Shown piece after piece: positions 12,501-27,500 of a DNA stretch of 64,000 bases. Origin of the DNA: Tubulanus polymorphus (Eukaryota > Nemertea > Palaeonemertea > Tubulaniformes > Tubulanidae); assembly GCF_964204645.1 (NCBI RefSeq), contig NC_134029.1, forward strand, positions 246,001 through 310,000. The letters are read 5' to 3'. Numbering within the stretch: the first letter of the stretch is position 1; every line of letters begins with the position of its first letter. The translations under genes and the position numbers were made by a program. A model generated the notes under the pieces. That model had not been told where the DNA came from. It made no database searches and saw nothing but the letters and a program-made list of their open reading frames with translations.

Positions 12501-15500
12501 AACATCATACCAGAACCTCTGAATATCGTTGAATAGATTTGTGACCCAAATACCTGCGGCAATAAAAACTAGACTGATTGATATTGAACTTGTTATTTCA
12601 CAGAAAATTTAAATGATAAAAACGAGTTGTTTTACAAAATAAACCTCACATTTCGTTACAATACAGAAATATGTACAATAAAAACCGGCGACAAAACATC
12701 AGATTCACCGATTAAACGCTTTAACATGATTTACGGAGCATAACAAGTTTTTTTCAAGTCAGAAGTTTTTAAGCGGATTAGAAAATAAAGCGGAATACTT
12801 TACTTCTCCAATCATCATCTAAATCCAGTTGCACAGTTGTCAGTTACAGTTGATATGTTAACTCTTTGTGTAGAACTGGATATAGAGTAACTACCGTTTT
12901 GAGAGTATTAATTCAACGATGTTGTTTATTTATTTCAGGAGTTATAACGACTGCATCAGGTTTAGATCGAGAATCTCAGTCAACGTATAATCTAACGGTC
13001 GAAGCGACAGACGGATCTCATCAATCTACGGCTACCGTTAACGTAGCCATCACAGATATCAACGATAATCCACCCGCGTTCACTAAACATATCTACTCAT
13101 TCGACGTCTCGGAGAATACACCCGTCGGTACAACAATAGCGGCAGTGGTCGCTAACGACGACGACGAAGGTTTAAACGGAGTTGTATCGTACAGCTGGAT
13201 GACGAAGTGGGGCAGTAATATATTCTCTATAGATCGCAATAAAGGAACGATCATTGTCAACGGTGCTTTAGATTTCGAACAGGTAAAAGTAATGTACTCC
13301 CCTCCACTCTCAAGGGTTCTATTTCATGAAAAAAGTTTGAAATATCCTCCTTTAAAACATTTTAAACTGAAAATTGCTGATTGTAATTAAATCAAGAAGA
13401 TGACTTACAACTCCTTGATACACATTTCTGAGCCCTCTCCTCGTCGATGAAAAACTCTTAGATCTTTGGCTCCAAATGAAATCTTAAAGAATGATGTTGT
13501 GTTTTGTAGGTGCAGCATTACGTATTGACAGTGAAGGCAGAAGATAGCGGTAACCCTATAAAGAGTAGCACGGTTACTGTGTATATGAATGTTATAGATG
13601 TGAATGATAATACTCCAGTGTTTGATCCGTTATCCTACAGTAATCAAGTTAAAGAAGATATTCCTATCGGAACCAGTTTACTGACGGTTAAAGCTACCGA
13701 TATCGATTCCGGTACGTACCTATGTGTGTCCGTTAGTTTACACTATTTACAGGCTTAGGACTCCGTAGTTCTCGGTCATCAGATTAAAAATGTACATTTG
13801 TCCAGTTGTGACTTAAGTCTTAAGAAAAGTCTTAATACTGGTCTTAAGTTGTTAGTTAAGCTATAGAATGAAGATGGCCTTAGACTGGTTTCAAATCTAA
13901 GCCATGACTACAACTGGCCTCAGGGTTAACATTAGAAATGAAGTTATATCTAGTCAAATAAGGAATTGGGTCCACGAGCAGCAATCATCTCAATGTAAAC
14001 CTGTTTTGTGTATGTCTGTTGTGAACCGATGTTGAACTCTGGTGCTTATAACAGTTGAAGTGCTCTGGACCCAGTTCCATATTCACTGATGATATGTTAG
14101 GATTTGAGATTTGAGAGAAATATCTGTGTGGAACTCAGTGTTTGACTCAATGTCCAATTATCTAATATTTAGAAAACTCCTGTCAGTTCGATGGGAAAAT
14201 GACTCGCGATAGACTCTTGAGTCATTGACTCCTCCTGAGTGATTAGCTGATCAGACAGTAGACAGTCAATAGACCCCTACCCCATACCGGGTTACCCTAC
14301 CCCATACCGGGATACACTACCATACCGGGTTACCCTACCCCATACCGGGTTACCCTACCCCATACCGGGTTACCCTACCCCATACCGGGATACCCTCCTA
14401 GCATTACCCCATACTGGGATACCTTCTAACTGTGTAAATTACTATTATCATCATAGATTAAGTGTGGGTGTTAAGTATTTATATATAATTACTCCACAGT
14501 TAAACAGGTTATAATTAAGTCAGTTGGTTTTGTAACCGCGGCTACTAAGACTGATCAGAGACCAATTGTTTTTGTAAAACAAAGATAATTCATATATCGA
14601 TAATAGTAAAAATCTACTCATTCCTAATATGGTATTGACAATGATTTTGGCCGAAGGTTTATTTTGAAGTTATTAACTAGAAATGAGTAAAAGGAAATAC
14701 CCGATAAACACATGAAATAGAAATATTCTTGGAACTGTTTAATGTACTGTGTTTTATTGGTGTAATAACACTGTGTGTATGTATGCATTATATAATACTG
14801 TATGTTTCACAGAAGTCAATCCTATTAATTGTAAATCCATTCATTCTACTGTGCAGAATAAATCATATGCAAATGAGTTTGTGTGTTTGTCACCAGCTGA
14901 CCGCTTGACCACTCCGAGAGGTCTTTTACTACTAGTCACTGAGAGGATGTCCATCAGAGCCCTCTACTGACTCGCACATTCACTATAATGGTAGAATAGC
15001 CACGTGTGCAGGACATCGTGATACCCTTCAGAGCCCTCTAGTGTATCATCGCGACACTATAATCACCTATGGACACTGATTCAGAGCCCTCTAGCGGATT
15101 ACGGAGACACTATAGTCACCGGAATACCCGTAATAGCGCCCTTTACTGTGTCGTCATGACACTAGAATACCCAGCGTCAGGACGATACGGAGTAACTAGA
15201 CTGGTCGCCTACCCCTGACAGTCACGACACTAGAATACCCAGCGTCAGGACGTTACGGAGTAACTAGACTGGTCGCCTACCCCTGACAGTCACGACACTA
15301 GAATACCCAGCGTCGGGACGATACGGAGTAACTAGACTGGTCGCCTACCCCTGACACTATACAGCAGAGAGCGACACGTGTTCACTTGACATTGCATACA
15401 CCTCTACAAACAACACTTCATAAATATCTGTGTTGAATTTAAATGAAAGTTGAATAGCATTTTGTCAGCCAGTTGAGCACCATTCCACACTTCATAATTT

Positions 15501-18500
15501 AGGGCTATGTATTGTTGATGAGGACCTATTAGATCAGACTCCTAAATGGGGGTTTAGAGGGGGAGGGGGGCTGATCATGATCTATTTATATTTTACTAGG
15601 TTTACAATGATTCTATTCAAGGTTGTGAGGTAGAATTGATGAGTATTCTGTGAGGCTGAATAGAAGGGATTGGGGTGTAATTTTAGCTGCTAGGGATCCA
15701 GGGTTGAGGGGGAGGGGGTGGAACACCTGATATCGATCTAATATGACTCTAAATGATGTAATATTGTATAAGACACTGTTTTGATGAAGCTGAAAATGAC
15801 TGTGAAATGAGACTGAATTCAATGGTTGATTAATTCAATATAAACACAGCCTGAAGCAATCAATAATTGGGTTGAATAAAAGAGAAAATATTTCACATCC
15901 AGGTGCAACATTATTTATATCTTACATAAATTCAATGCAATAATAAGACAAAGACATAGAGGCTCATAACACAGGGACGCTGCTCTTTTATACCCAAAGA
16001 AAGACAGTTCTAAAAAAAATGATCCCTCCAGTGAGGTGTTTTATTGGAAAATACCAAATGACCAAATTTACCAAAATGGGCCCAATCAAGCCAGCACAGC
16101 TCTGCTAACCCTAGGTCATTAACCCTAGCTCCAGTCCCAACTGGGATTTGAACCGGGGTCTCTTACTTGTCAGTCCACTGTCCTAACCTCTAGACCACTG
16201 AGCTCTAGTGACTGATAGGGTTTGAAGGTTTGTGCAATGGTCAGTGGTGACCAGTCAGGTGTGGTGAGGTAACTCTATTCAATGACAATACTCCCCCTCA
16301 ACCCCCCTCCCCCTCAACCCCCCTCCCCCTTCGCCTGCTATCATCTTCTGTTTATAAAGAGATGAATTATGAAGTAGTTTAATCCAATGAATCTCCTGTT
16401 GGCTTCTCAGAAAATATTGAGAATTAACTGATGAATTTATCCCCCCCCCCAATTACTCAACTTGTACATAACATATTCATAATGAAAAAATCAGAAAAAC
16501 ACATCAAACAAAATAATAAAGCCCCAATAGAGGAGAGAGAGGAGAGAGTGTTTGAAGAGAGAGGAGAGAGTGTTTGAAGAGAGAGGAGAGAGTGTTTGAA
16601 GAGAGAGGAGAGAGTGTTTGAAGAGAGAGGAGAGAGTGTTTGAAGAGAGAGGAGAGAGTGTTTGAAGAGAGAGGAGAGAGTGTTTGAAGAGAGAGGAGAG
16701 AGTGTTTGAAGAGAGAGGAGAGAGTGTTTGAAGAGAGAGGAGAGAGTGTTTGAAGAGAGAGGAGAGAGTGTTTGAAGAGAGAGGAGAGAGTGTTTGAAGA
16801 GAGAGGAGAGAGTGTTTGAAGAGAGAGGAGAGAGTGTTTGGAGAGAGAGGAGAGAGTGTTTGAAGAGAGAGGAGAGAGTGTTTGAAGAGAGAGGAGAGAG
16901 TGTTTGAAGAGAGAGGAGAGAGTGTTTGAAGAGAGAGGAGAGAGTGTTTGAAGAGAGAGGAGAGAGTGTTTGAAGAGAGAGGAGAGAGTGTTTGAAGAGA
17001 GAGGAGAGAGTGTTTGAAGAGAGAGGAGAGAGTGTTTGAAGAGAGAGGAGAGAGTGTTTGAAGAGAGAGGAGAGAGTGTTTGAAGAGAGAGGAGAGAGTG
17101 TTTGAAGAGAGAGGAGAGAGTGTTTGAAGAGAGAGGAGAGAGTGTTTGAAGAGAGAGGAGAGAGTGTTTGGAGAGAGAGGAGAGAGTGTTTGAAGAGAGA
17201 GGAGAGAGTGTTTGAAGAGAGAGGAGAGAGTGTTTGAAGTACTGTATTGACAGACAGTGTATGTGTTCGAGGAGACACTTATACTTCAGTGATATATTTG
17301 TATGAGCAATTTATATTTAATACATTGTAAACTACAGTACTGATAATCTATATTCCATCCCCCCCCCCCCCGTACTCCCCATGAGACTCCCCCTCTCCTC
17401 CTCCCCCTCCCCCCCACTCATGAGACTACTCACTAATCTGTATTATATATTTGTAGGTAAGAATGGAGAGATAGTTTATAGTATAATATCAGGAGACATC
17501 GATGGATATTTTACGATCGGATCCAGAAATGGTACAATCTGCTCGGCTCGAGTTTTAGATAGAGAAATGACTAGTGTTTATAATCTAGTAGTGAAAGCAT
17601 TAGATCAGTCGACTGATACTAATAATAGATTCTCTAGTACGGCTCAGGTAACAAACTCTATCTCATTAATTTAAACCGACTCATTTACACAAATTTGATT
17701 CTAATATTCTGATTATTGTTTGTTGCTAGGTAACGATTCGTCTATTAGACGTTAACGATTGCGCGCCTGTGTTCACCTCGGCGACGGTTGCCCGGATACC
17801 GGAGAATACCAGTCCTAACACGGTAGCGTATACGGCGGTTGCCGTTGACGACGATGCGGGTACTAACGGTTACGTGGAGTATTCGATTGTTGCGTCTCCC
17901 GGCGACGGTTTATTTACGATTAACGCGTTCGACGGAAAGTTACGAGTTATCGGTAAATTAGACCGAGAAACGACCTTGAATTATACGATCGTATTACGAG
18001 CTCGAGATAAAGGTCAACCGACGCGGCAGACGGATATGAGTTTACACGTTTGGGTCGAGGATGAGAATGATAACTCACCTGAGTTTACTCGTAAACAGTA
18101 CTCGATACCGGTGAGCGAGGATGTAGATATCGGGTTTCAACTAATTAAAGTACGAGCCACCGATAAAGACATCGGTCTAAACGCAGCTATCAGATACTAC
18201 ATCGTCAACGGCGACGATAATCAGGATTTCATCGTCGGAGAAAAAACGGGAATTCTAACGGTGAATCGTAAATTAGATTACGAGCGTAATCGCGATTACA
18301 CTCTTTACGTACAGGCTGAGGATAGCGGGATAGTAACACGTTCCGATACCGCTACTGTAACTATCTCGGTTCTAGATGTGAACGATTTCGCTCCGATATT
18401 TCAACATTCTCCGTATATCGGATTCATTCGAGAGAATGTTTACAGTTTACCGGTTCACGTATTAACCGTTACCGCTAGAGACGATGATTCTACGGCTAAC

Positions 18501-21500
18501 AATCGGATCGTTTATTCGATACGCAGCGGTGCGAGGGGTATATTCACTATTAATGAAGACACCGGTGAAATATCGGCGACTAAAACTCTGGATCGTGAGA
18601 AACAATCGGTTTATCAGTTAGCGGTCGTAGCTTACGACTCCGGAAGTAAGTTACTCTAGCCTCAATTACATCGGTTTAAATGTCCATAGCATCGGTTACC
18701 ACTCCTCACTAACATATTACATTACAATTCCTCATTGGAGAATTCCCTCACACAAAAAATGAAAGAACAGAATCTGAAATGTTTCTTTCAGCTAATACGG
18801 TAGTTTATTCAATGTTATGACTATTCTAATAGTGCATTCAATGTTTTGACTTTATCCTATTAGGATACAGTGGAAAGGTTGAATAAACTACAGTTAGCTC
18901 AAGGAACATTTTTAGGCTCTTTTCTCAACGTGCATAGATTTCAACACCTTAATCTTTAAAACACAAACTCAAATTGTTTCATTTACACTAAAATATCGAT
19001 ATTCTTCGGTGTAAATGTTCTCATCACAATCGTAACTGTTTGAGTTCAATCAAACTCTTAATTTATCAATATCTAAACATGCAGGATTTTGTATATTTCT
19101 AAACTATTCTTTAGTATTTTTCTCAACTGTGTTAAACTTTGTGACTTGTCTGATCTTATAGAAATATTGAAATATTCTCTCATTATATTCAATAATGGAC
19201 TAAGGAGTATTATTTATAAATCAGTGAATCACGTATAAATGGATTATAAACCGGTATTGAAAGGTGTTTAGTTGTTACTGGTGACACCCGGTTCCGGTTA
19301 ATGATTTCCCTATAATCCGCCCTGTATTCCCTCGTTTAATTGTATTTCCCCATTAACGGTCACCAGCCGCTTCTTAAACACATTCCTCACATTTACAATT
19401 AACAACTAGGGCAATTAGATTAAAGTTATATAAAATTCATATATTGCGCAACAACCACAGTGTCGCCCCAGGCCGGGCCCTTCATGGCTCAGTGTGGCTC
19501 AGGCTGGACCCTTTGTGGCTCAGTGTGACCCAGTGTCACCCAGGCTGGACCCTACATGGCCCAAAGTCGCCCAGGCTGGGCCCTTTATGGCCCAAAGTCA
19601 CCCGAGCCAGACCCTTCATACTTCTTAGATAAGAAAGTAGAATAATCCTGGTTCCCGACCTGTACGTATCTAGCTAGCAATCTGATCATCGAAACACCAG
19701 TAAAATAAACTTCAACTTGTTGCATTGTGGCTGATAAACTTACGCATCAGCTGTTAGTAGATGATAGATGAAATTTGATCATTGAAAATCTGTTTAATTT
19801 CACACACTTTAAACTCATTACAAAAAACAACAGTTTCAAATTTCACTCCGAGATTCTTCATTCAAGAGTCCAGTCTGTGATATCAGTTCGACTGACTGTG
19901 GAGCAGCTGCTGGGATTATAAAATAAAGAGAAATGTTGCAGTTGATTCTAGTAATTTGATTCTATATTGATTGGACACATGTTCAGCGAGTTTTTATTTT
20001 CCCAGATACTCCAAACAATAGATACACCAGATACTCCAAACAATAGATACACCAGATACTCCTACACCCTCCAGTACATGTATTTTATTTCATTATCAAA
20101 TTTCGCTCATGAAAAATTATTTAATTTTCTAATAAATTCTACCATGTTTTTCAGTTCATTGGATAGCAACAAATATCGCACTAGATCTCGATATAAGAGA
20201 TCTTAATATGAGATCTACAGACTGAGATATCAGTCATGTTTGATTTGATAATGTCTTGTGTACAATTTCAATATCTCATATTTATTTTATGTAACATTTC
20301 TAGATAAATTGTGAACATTAAAGTGGCGACCACCGGGTCCCGACTGACCGGCACCCGACTGACCGGCCCCCGACTGACCGTCAGACATTGAGTCAATAAT
20401 AAACAGTTGTTTATCAAATATACACATCACACTCTAATGTATAAAGTGGTTTCTTACATAACATCAATTCAACCACTTTTCAAAGCCCTGAATTTATGAA
20501 TGATTGAATTATAAGTTTATTACGCCTGATTTCCAGCTCTGAATTCCACAGTTTTGGGTTCGAATTGAATCTAAAGTTAAAAATTTGAAAATCATCTGAT
20601 TTTATTGTAAATTTAAAGTTGAATTTTAAGTTCTTCCAGATTTCGATCTAACTGACAACTGTTGAACCAGGTTCCTGAAGAATTGTTATTGATGATAGAA
20701 TAATATTATGTATTTATAGATGATATCCGACTGTCGGGTTCCGGATCTGTAACTGTTTATGTAAAAGATGTCAATGATCATCAGCCACAGTTTGAGAGAG
20801 ATGTTTACACAGGTTACGTACAGGAGAATTCTGCTGTTTATACCAGTGTAGCTATAGTAACTGCCACTGATTCAGATGAAGGAGTTAACGCTGAAATAAG
20901 GTATGAAAGTAAAAACACTCTGGTCGGGGGGGGGGGGGGGTGGGGGGGGGTGTGTGTCGGTAATATTGAGGTTCCTTCGAACCATTGAACATCACTCCAG
21001 GGTAGTATTAGAGCACTACTAGGTTCCCCTAAACCCGCTAAGCTCCACTCGGGGCATTATTTGTAGCAGGTTCTATGTTTCTTTTTCACAATTAAGACAA
21101 GAGAAGAACATGGATTCAAACTCATAAACCCTAGATTGATGATACCAATTTATAGACTGTAAACCTAATGATGAATGTATTATATATTTTGTAGGTATCA
21201 TCTGAAGGATAGTTTAGGTGATAAGTTTACAGTTGAACCAGCTACTGGTAAAATAGTAACGACGGCGCAATTAGACAGAGAGTTTAAATCGGAATATGAA
21301 CTGACAGTTATAGCAGAAGACAGCGGTAGTTCACCGCAATCCAGTTCGGCTAAAGTAATAGTATTAGTTGAGGATGTAAATGATAATGGACCAGTGTTTG
21401 AACAGAGAGTTTATAACGGATTTGTAATGGATCCGACCAGATCTGGTGAGTGACGATGTGAAACTGAAAAAATAATAATTCCCACTTGAACGAGGGGCTT

Positions 21501-24500
21501 ATATAACAAATAAATGAATGATATTTTTCCAGGGTTTTGCCTTCGCTTTGTTTTCGTGTCGATTTAAATTCCTGTTTGTTCAGATAATTATATGAAAATA
21601 CTGATTATTTGTAGTCGTGTTGTGATAATTGCCTTCAGCGCAAACGCTTTCTATGTAAAACTCTGTATACTAATCGGATTTATTAAAAACTTGATCCTCC
21701 TTACTGCATACTAAAGCTGCCCAGGTGTATTTTATAAAATAGATTTATATTTCGTTGTAAAACCTGTTTTTATCTAGAACTGGGTCATTTAGAAAGATCA
21801 GTTATTCCTATTCAAAAATACTTCACCTTTATTTTACACCTAATTTTTATGTAGATTCAATTTTTGCCTTCATTGTTGAATAATTTAAATGTACTCGGTA
21901 TTCAGTTACAACTACCTGACGCTTTGTATAAAGTATATGAATAACTCACTATTGATGATAGTTCAATGTTTACTGTTTTCTGTGAGAATGAAATTTAGAT
22001 CGATCTCAAAACTTTCATATTGATTAACATGAAATTATCCTCAATTGAGGAATAATTGAATATCTCATCAGTTTATCTGGGTTCATCAGTCTCTGTGTGA
22101 AATGTATGAATTTGTATTGATTGTTTTTGTATTATTTATTGTATGATTATAGGTGATTTTGTATTAGGAGTGACAGCTGTAGACAGTGACAGCGGAATCA
22201 ACGGACAGATCACGTATTCATTAAGTGGAACTGATAAATTCACTATAGATCCAAACACTGGAGTTATTAAAGCTACACAAACAATAACGGCTTCAATGGG
22301 TGTTTTTAAATTCACGGTTCACGCTTCAGATCGGGTAAGTCATAGCTCTACTAGGCAGCTATAGAACCTGCCTCCCCCCTTCAGCCTGGAACCTGCCTCC
22401 CCCCTTCAGCCTGAAACCTGCCTCCCCCTTCAGCCTGGAACCTGCCTCCCCCCTTCAGCCTGAAACCTGCCTCCTCCTCAGCCTGGAACCTGCCTCCTCC
22501 TCAGCCTGAAACCTCCCTCCCCCAGCCTGGAACCTGCCTCCCCCTTCAGCCTGGAACCTGCCTCCCCCTCAGCCTGAAACCTCCCTCCCCCAGCCTGGAA
22601 CCTGCCTCCCCCTTCAGCCTGGAACCTGCCTCCCCCTTCAGCCTGGAACCTGCCTCCCCCTCAGCCTGAAACCTCCCTACCCCAGCCTGGAACCTGCCTC
22701 CCCCTTCAGCCTGGAACCTGCCTCCTCCTCAGCCTGGAACCTGCCTCCTCCTTCAGCCTGGAACCTGCCTCCCCCTTCAGCCTGGAACCTGCCTCCCCCT
22801 CAGCCTGAAACCTCCCTCCCCCAGCCTGGAACCTGCCCCCTTCTTCAGCCTGGAACCTCCCGGAACCTCCCTCCCCTTCAGCCTGGAACCTCCCTCCCCC
22901 CTCAGCCTGGAACCTGCCCCCCCTTCAGCCTGAAACCTGCCTCCCCTTCCCTCCTTCAGTGAAGTGTGGACAATCAGTGTTTGAAAGTTTGCTGATAAAA
23001 TGTTGAATGTGTGGTGTTACTTGTTGATGTGTGTGTGAAGTGTGAATGGTGCTGCAGGATCCGTTGACTCTAGTTGTGAAGTAACAGTTGATATTGTTGT
23101 ATTTGTAGGGTTTGAAGTCACGTACGATGCAAGCTTCTGTGACGATATCATTCTCAACACCTGTCAATAATCAACCGACTTTTCAAATCACCCAGAAAAC
23201 ATTCAGTCTCAGCGAATCGGTATCGGCTAATTATCAGGTAGCGAGTCTCCGCGCGACCTCGCCGCTGGGGTTACCTATCACCTACACGATCGTCGGCGGC
23301 AACATCGGACCATCGTTTAATATCGGCTCGCGTAACGGACAATTAATCGTCGCTAGGCAACTCGATTACGAAATCACGCATAATTACGATTTATGGATCA
23401 AAGCGTCCGATAATCGTAACCCGGCCGGAACGGTGCTGACATCTATATCCATCGCGATACAAGATGAAAACGATAATCCACCGAAATTCGATCAATTGTT
23501 TTATAACGTCAGTTTGACGGAGAACGAAACTCCCGGTAGACCTATCGTCACGGTAACAGCATCCGATAAAGATTCGGGAGTGAATTGTAAATTGTTGTAT
23601 TCGTTAGCGACAGCGGGAAGTACGGGAGCTGGATTAAACCGGTTTACTATCGGTGCTGATACCGGTCAGATACAGACTATTACTCCGTTAGATAGAGAGA
23701 CTAAAGATAAATACACATTGATTGTAAGAGCTACCGATCAGGTAAGAAATACTTCTACATCTTACTACATTCTTATAAGAGTAAATTGATAAAAATGGCT
23801 TTTTGATTGGAAAAATTACCTTTTTAAAAATTTTTAGTGAAATTGAGTATTTGTTGTGCCTTTGAATAAAACTGTGCTCACAGTTCATGCTTAACCTTGT
23901 TGTCAAGCACCATTATAACAATGAGAAGCCATGGTTATAACTGACGAATATCAATAGAATTGTTGTCCCCCTAAGTCTGTAAAACTCTGCCTGGATCAAT
24001 GCCGGTAATTGATACGAGTTATAATGAATGATGTATGATGTTTATTACAGGGTATCCCGACACTGAGCGCTACGGCTCTAGTTCAGATAAACGTATTGGA
24101 TGAAAACGACAGTCGACCGAGATTCACGCGACAATACAGCGCCGAAATACCGGAGAATTCAAACATCGGTGAATTCGTAATTCAGATCACATCATCGGAC
24201 GCGGATAGCCCTCCGAATTCAATAGCGTCGTATTCATTTCAAACAAACCCCGGTAATAAATTCACTATCAACCCGTCTAGCGGTAACGTCACTGTTACCA
24301 GGCAACTAGACCGCGAGAAACAATCCGAATATCAACTGAAGGTCAAGGCCACCGATAACGCGTTCGAAATTCAAACGACTTTAATTATAATCGTCACGGA
24401 TATGAACGATAATTCACCATCATTCTCGTCTGATTCGTATCGGTTTGATTTTAAAGAGAAGCAGACGGCTGGTAAGAGAGTAGGTCATGTGACGGCGACA

Positions 24501-27500
24501 GACGCAGACGATCGCGGCCCGAATTCACGCATATTTTACTCGTTTAAACAATCGACCAGCGATTTCCGTTTAGACGCGAAAACTGGCGAAATATTCTCAA
24601 CTCGTTCCCTCGAATACAAACACAACAATGGAATAACGTCGCCGCAAAATATATATACACTGATCGCCGTAGCGACCGATCAAGGTACGCCTCCGTTATC
24701 GAGCGAGGTTACCGTGACGATAAACACGGTAGACGCTAACGACCACGAACCGGTGTTTACGGAGAACGAGTATTTAACGGCGGTTCCGGAAAACGTGAAA
24801 ATAGGCGATCGGATCGTGAGGATCATCGCCAGGGACGACGAGGATTTCGGAATAAACGCGCAGATTGAATATTATAAAACGGGAGGCGGAACGGCATCGC
24901 TTTATTTCAATATCGATAAAAACACCGGCTGGATCACCACGTCGCGATCGTTGTCCGGACAACGGAATCAAAAACTAGATCTGATCGTTAAAGCGTCCGA
25001 TCGAGGAACGCCGGTTCAATCGGCGCAAACTACCGTCCGATTCCAAATCACCGATATAAATCAATATATACCTCGATTCGTCGGAGGAATCTACGAGAAA
25101 ACGATTCCCGAGAATTCAGCCGTCGGTCAAATCATCGCAACAATCTCCGCTACCGATAACGATCCCGGATTAAACGGATTAATAGATTATATCATCGTCG
25201 GCGGCAACCGACTCGGATTGTTTACGATCGATAAGAATCAGGGAGACGTTAAAATCGCCGGGGTTTTAGATTACGATACGGTCCCCGTTCATCGTTTGAA
25301 TATATCGGCGAGAGATCGAGGTCTTCTCTCGAAATCTGCGTTTAAAATATTTACGATATTTCTAACGGATGTTAACGATAATCCACCGGTATTCAACAAT
25401 ACGCAATACAGCGTAGATATAGCGGAGAATTCACCCGCGGGTACCACGGTAACGACCGTACGAGCGACCGACGAGGATTCCGGAAATAACGCCGAAATCG
25501 AGTATTCAATAATCGGAGACGATTCATCGCGATCGACGTTCATCATTCAACCGTCGTCGGGTGTAATCCTCGTACAGGGGGCGCTACTAGACTACGAATC
25601 TAAACGCGATTATACGGTGAAAATACTCGCTTTAAACCCGAGTAAATCTAACATGCAGAGTACGACTACTCTTAGAGTAAGAATCACCGGAGTAAATGAG
25701 TATTATCCTCGATTCGTTAGGAGTGAGTACACGTTCGCGTTGAGTGAATCGGCACCGCTCGGACACACGGTCGGTAGAGTCTACGCTACTGATCGGGACT
25801 CCGGCCAGGACGGCGTTATTCAGTATTTCCTGATCGGTGAAAGTAACGCGTTCGGGTTCCAGATAAAACGAGATACCGGCGAAATAACCGTCGCTAGGCA
25901 ACCGGATCGAGAGAAATCATCGGTGATAATTCTCGACGTGATGGCGAAGAATCGAGGAGAGCTCCGCGGTAACGATTCCGATTCGTGTAAAGTACGAGTG
26001 ATCGTAAGCGATTCAAACGATCCTCCGAGATTCCATCAACAGATTTATAACGGTTACGTCTCCGAAAATAAACAACCCGGACAATCGGTTACCGTAGTAA
26101 CGGCTACGGATACCGATTTAAACCCGCAGGATAGTCAGTTCGCTTATACAATACTGAGCGGTAACCGCGGTAACGCGTTTCAGATTCATTCTATATCGGG
26201 ACTGGTGACGACTCTATCGGAGTTGGATCGGGAAGTGAATTCGATGTTTAATCTAACGATCGGAGCGGTCGACTCCGGGACTCCGGCGATGACTGGATCT
26301 ACGACAGTTCGGGTTCACGTTACTGATATTAACGATAACGCTCCGTATTTCACTCCGACTCGTCCGGAGGGATATATCACTGAGAATGAGGCTCCGGGTA
26401 CGAGTATCGTATCTCTGATTGGTCATACACGAGATCGAGATTTACCCCCGAATCAGGGACCGTATCAGTATCGTATCGATTCCTCCGCTGATTCCTCCGC
26501 TGATTCCTCCGCTCTGTTCACGGTCGGAGTTAACGACGGAATATTGAGATCTCGAGTGAGTTTCGATCGCGAACTCGTATCTCGATATATCGTACCGATT
26601 ATCGTCTCAGACGCCGGTAATCCGAGATTATCGTCGACTCTCGATACCGAGGTCATCGTACGAGATGTAAATGATAATCCATCTCTATCTCGACCGCTGA
26701 ATATCGTCGTGAATACGTTTATGAACCGGTTCCCGACCGGACGTATCGGTAACGTGGCTCCGCGCGACCCTGACACTACCGGTCAATACGTGTGTCAGGT
26801 TGTACGGGGAGACCCGATGTTTCACGTGCCGGCCGACTGTAACCTACACGCCTCGCAACCTAAAGGTGAAAACTTGTACAGTTTAAATATCAGCGGAACT
26901 GATGGAGTTCATAGCAGAGTTTACTCCGATATTTATATCAAATATCAAGATATATCGAATTCGACTTTAGATAACTCATTTATCCTGCGTTTAGTCGATA
27001 TTACAGTCGAGATATTCTTACAACAGTTTTATAGTAAATTCGTTCTTATCACGTCAGAATTATTCGAGAAAACTTCAACTGTTTATGTTTACAGTTTGAC
27101 TCAAAACGGTCGAAATCTCGATATTATATTAGCGGTCAAAAAACAGAACGGTCAATACGTGTTCCGTAATGAACTGAGGACGATATTCACTACTAATAAA
27201 CTTAATATCGAATCTCAAGTGAAAGTGAGAATCTCGGATATAGATTACGATCCGTGTAGCGCGAATCCGTGCGATAATTCGGGAGAATGCAGTAATATCG
27301 TTTATATCTATCAAACTACAAACATCGTATCGACATCGTCTATTATATTCACATCTCCCGATACTAACCGAGGATTTAACTGTCGATGCGGGAAGGGTTT
27401 TACCGGAACGCACTGTAACGTAACCCGCGATCTCTGTACCCCGAACCCGTGTTTACACGGAGCGCGTTGCTATAACAACGCTATAAACGGAGGAGGACAG

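Noticed and set aside
16130-16206. Functional tRNA gene
   Set aside because: A and B boxes are present but no acceptor stem can be closed; it fits a SINE head.
16457-17278. 273-codon minus-strand open frame of LSSNTLSSLFKHS repeats
   Set aside because: It is a simple translation of the 22-bp minisatellite, with no start context and intronic position.
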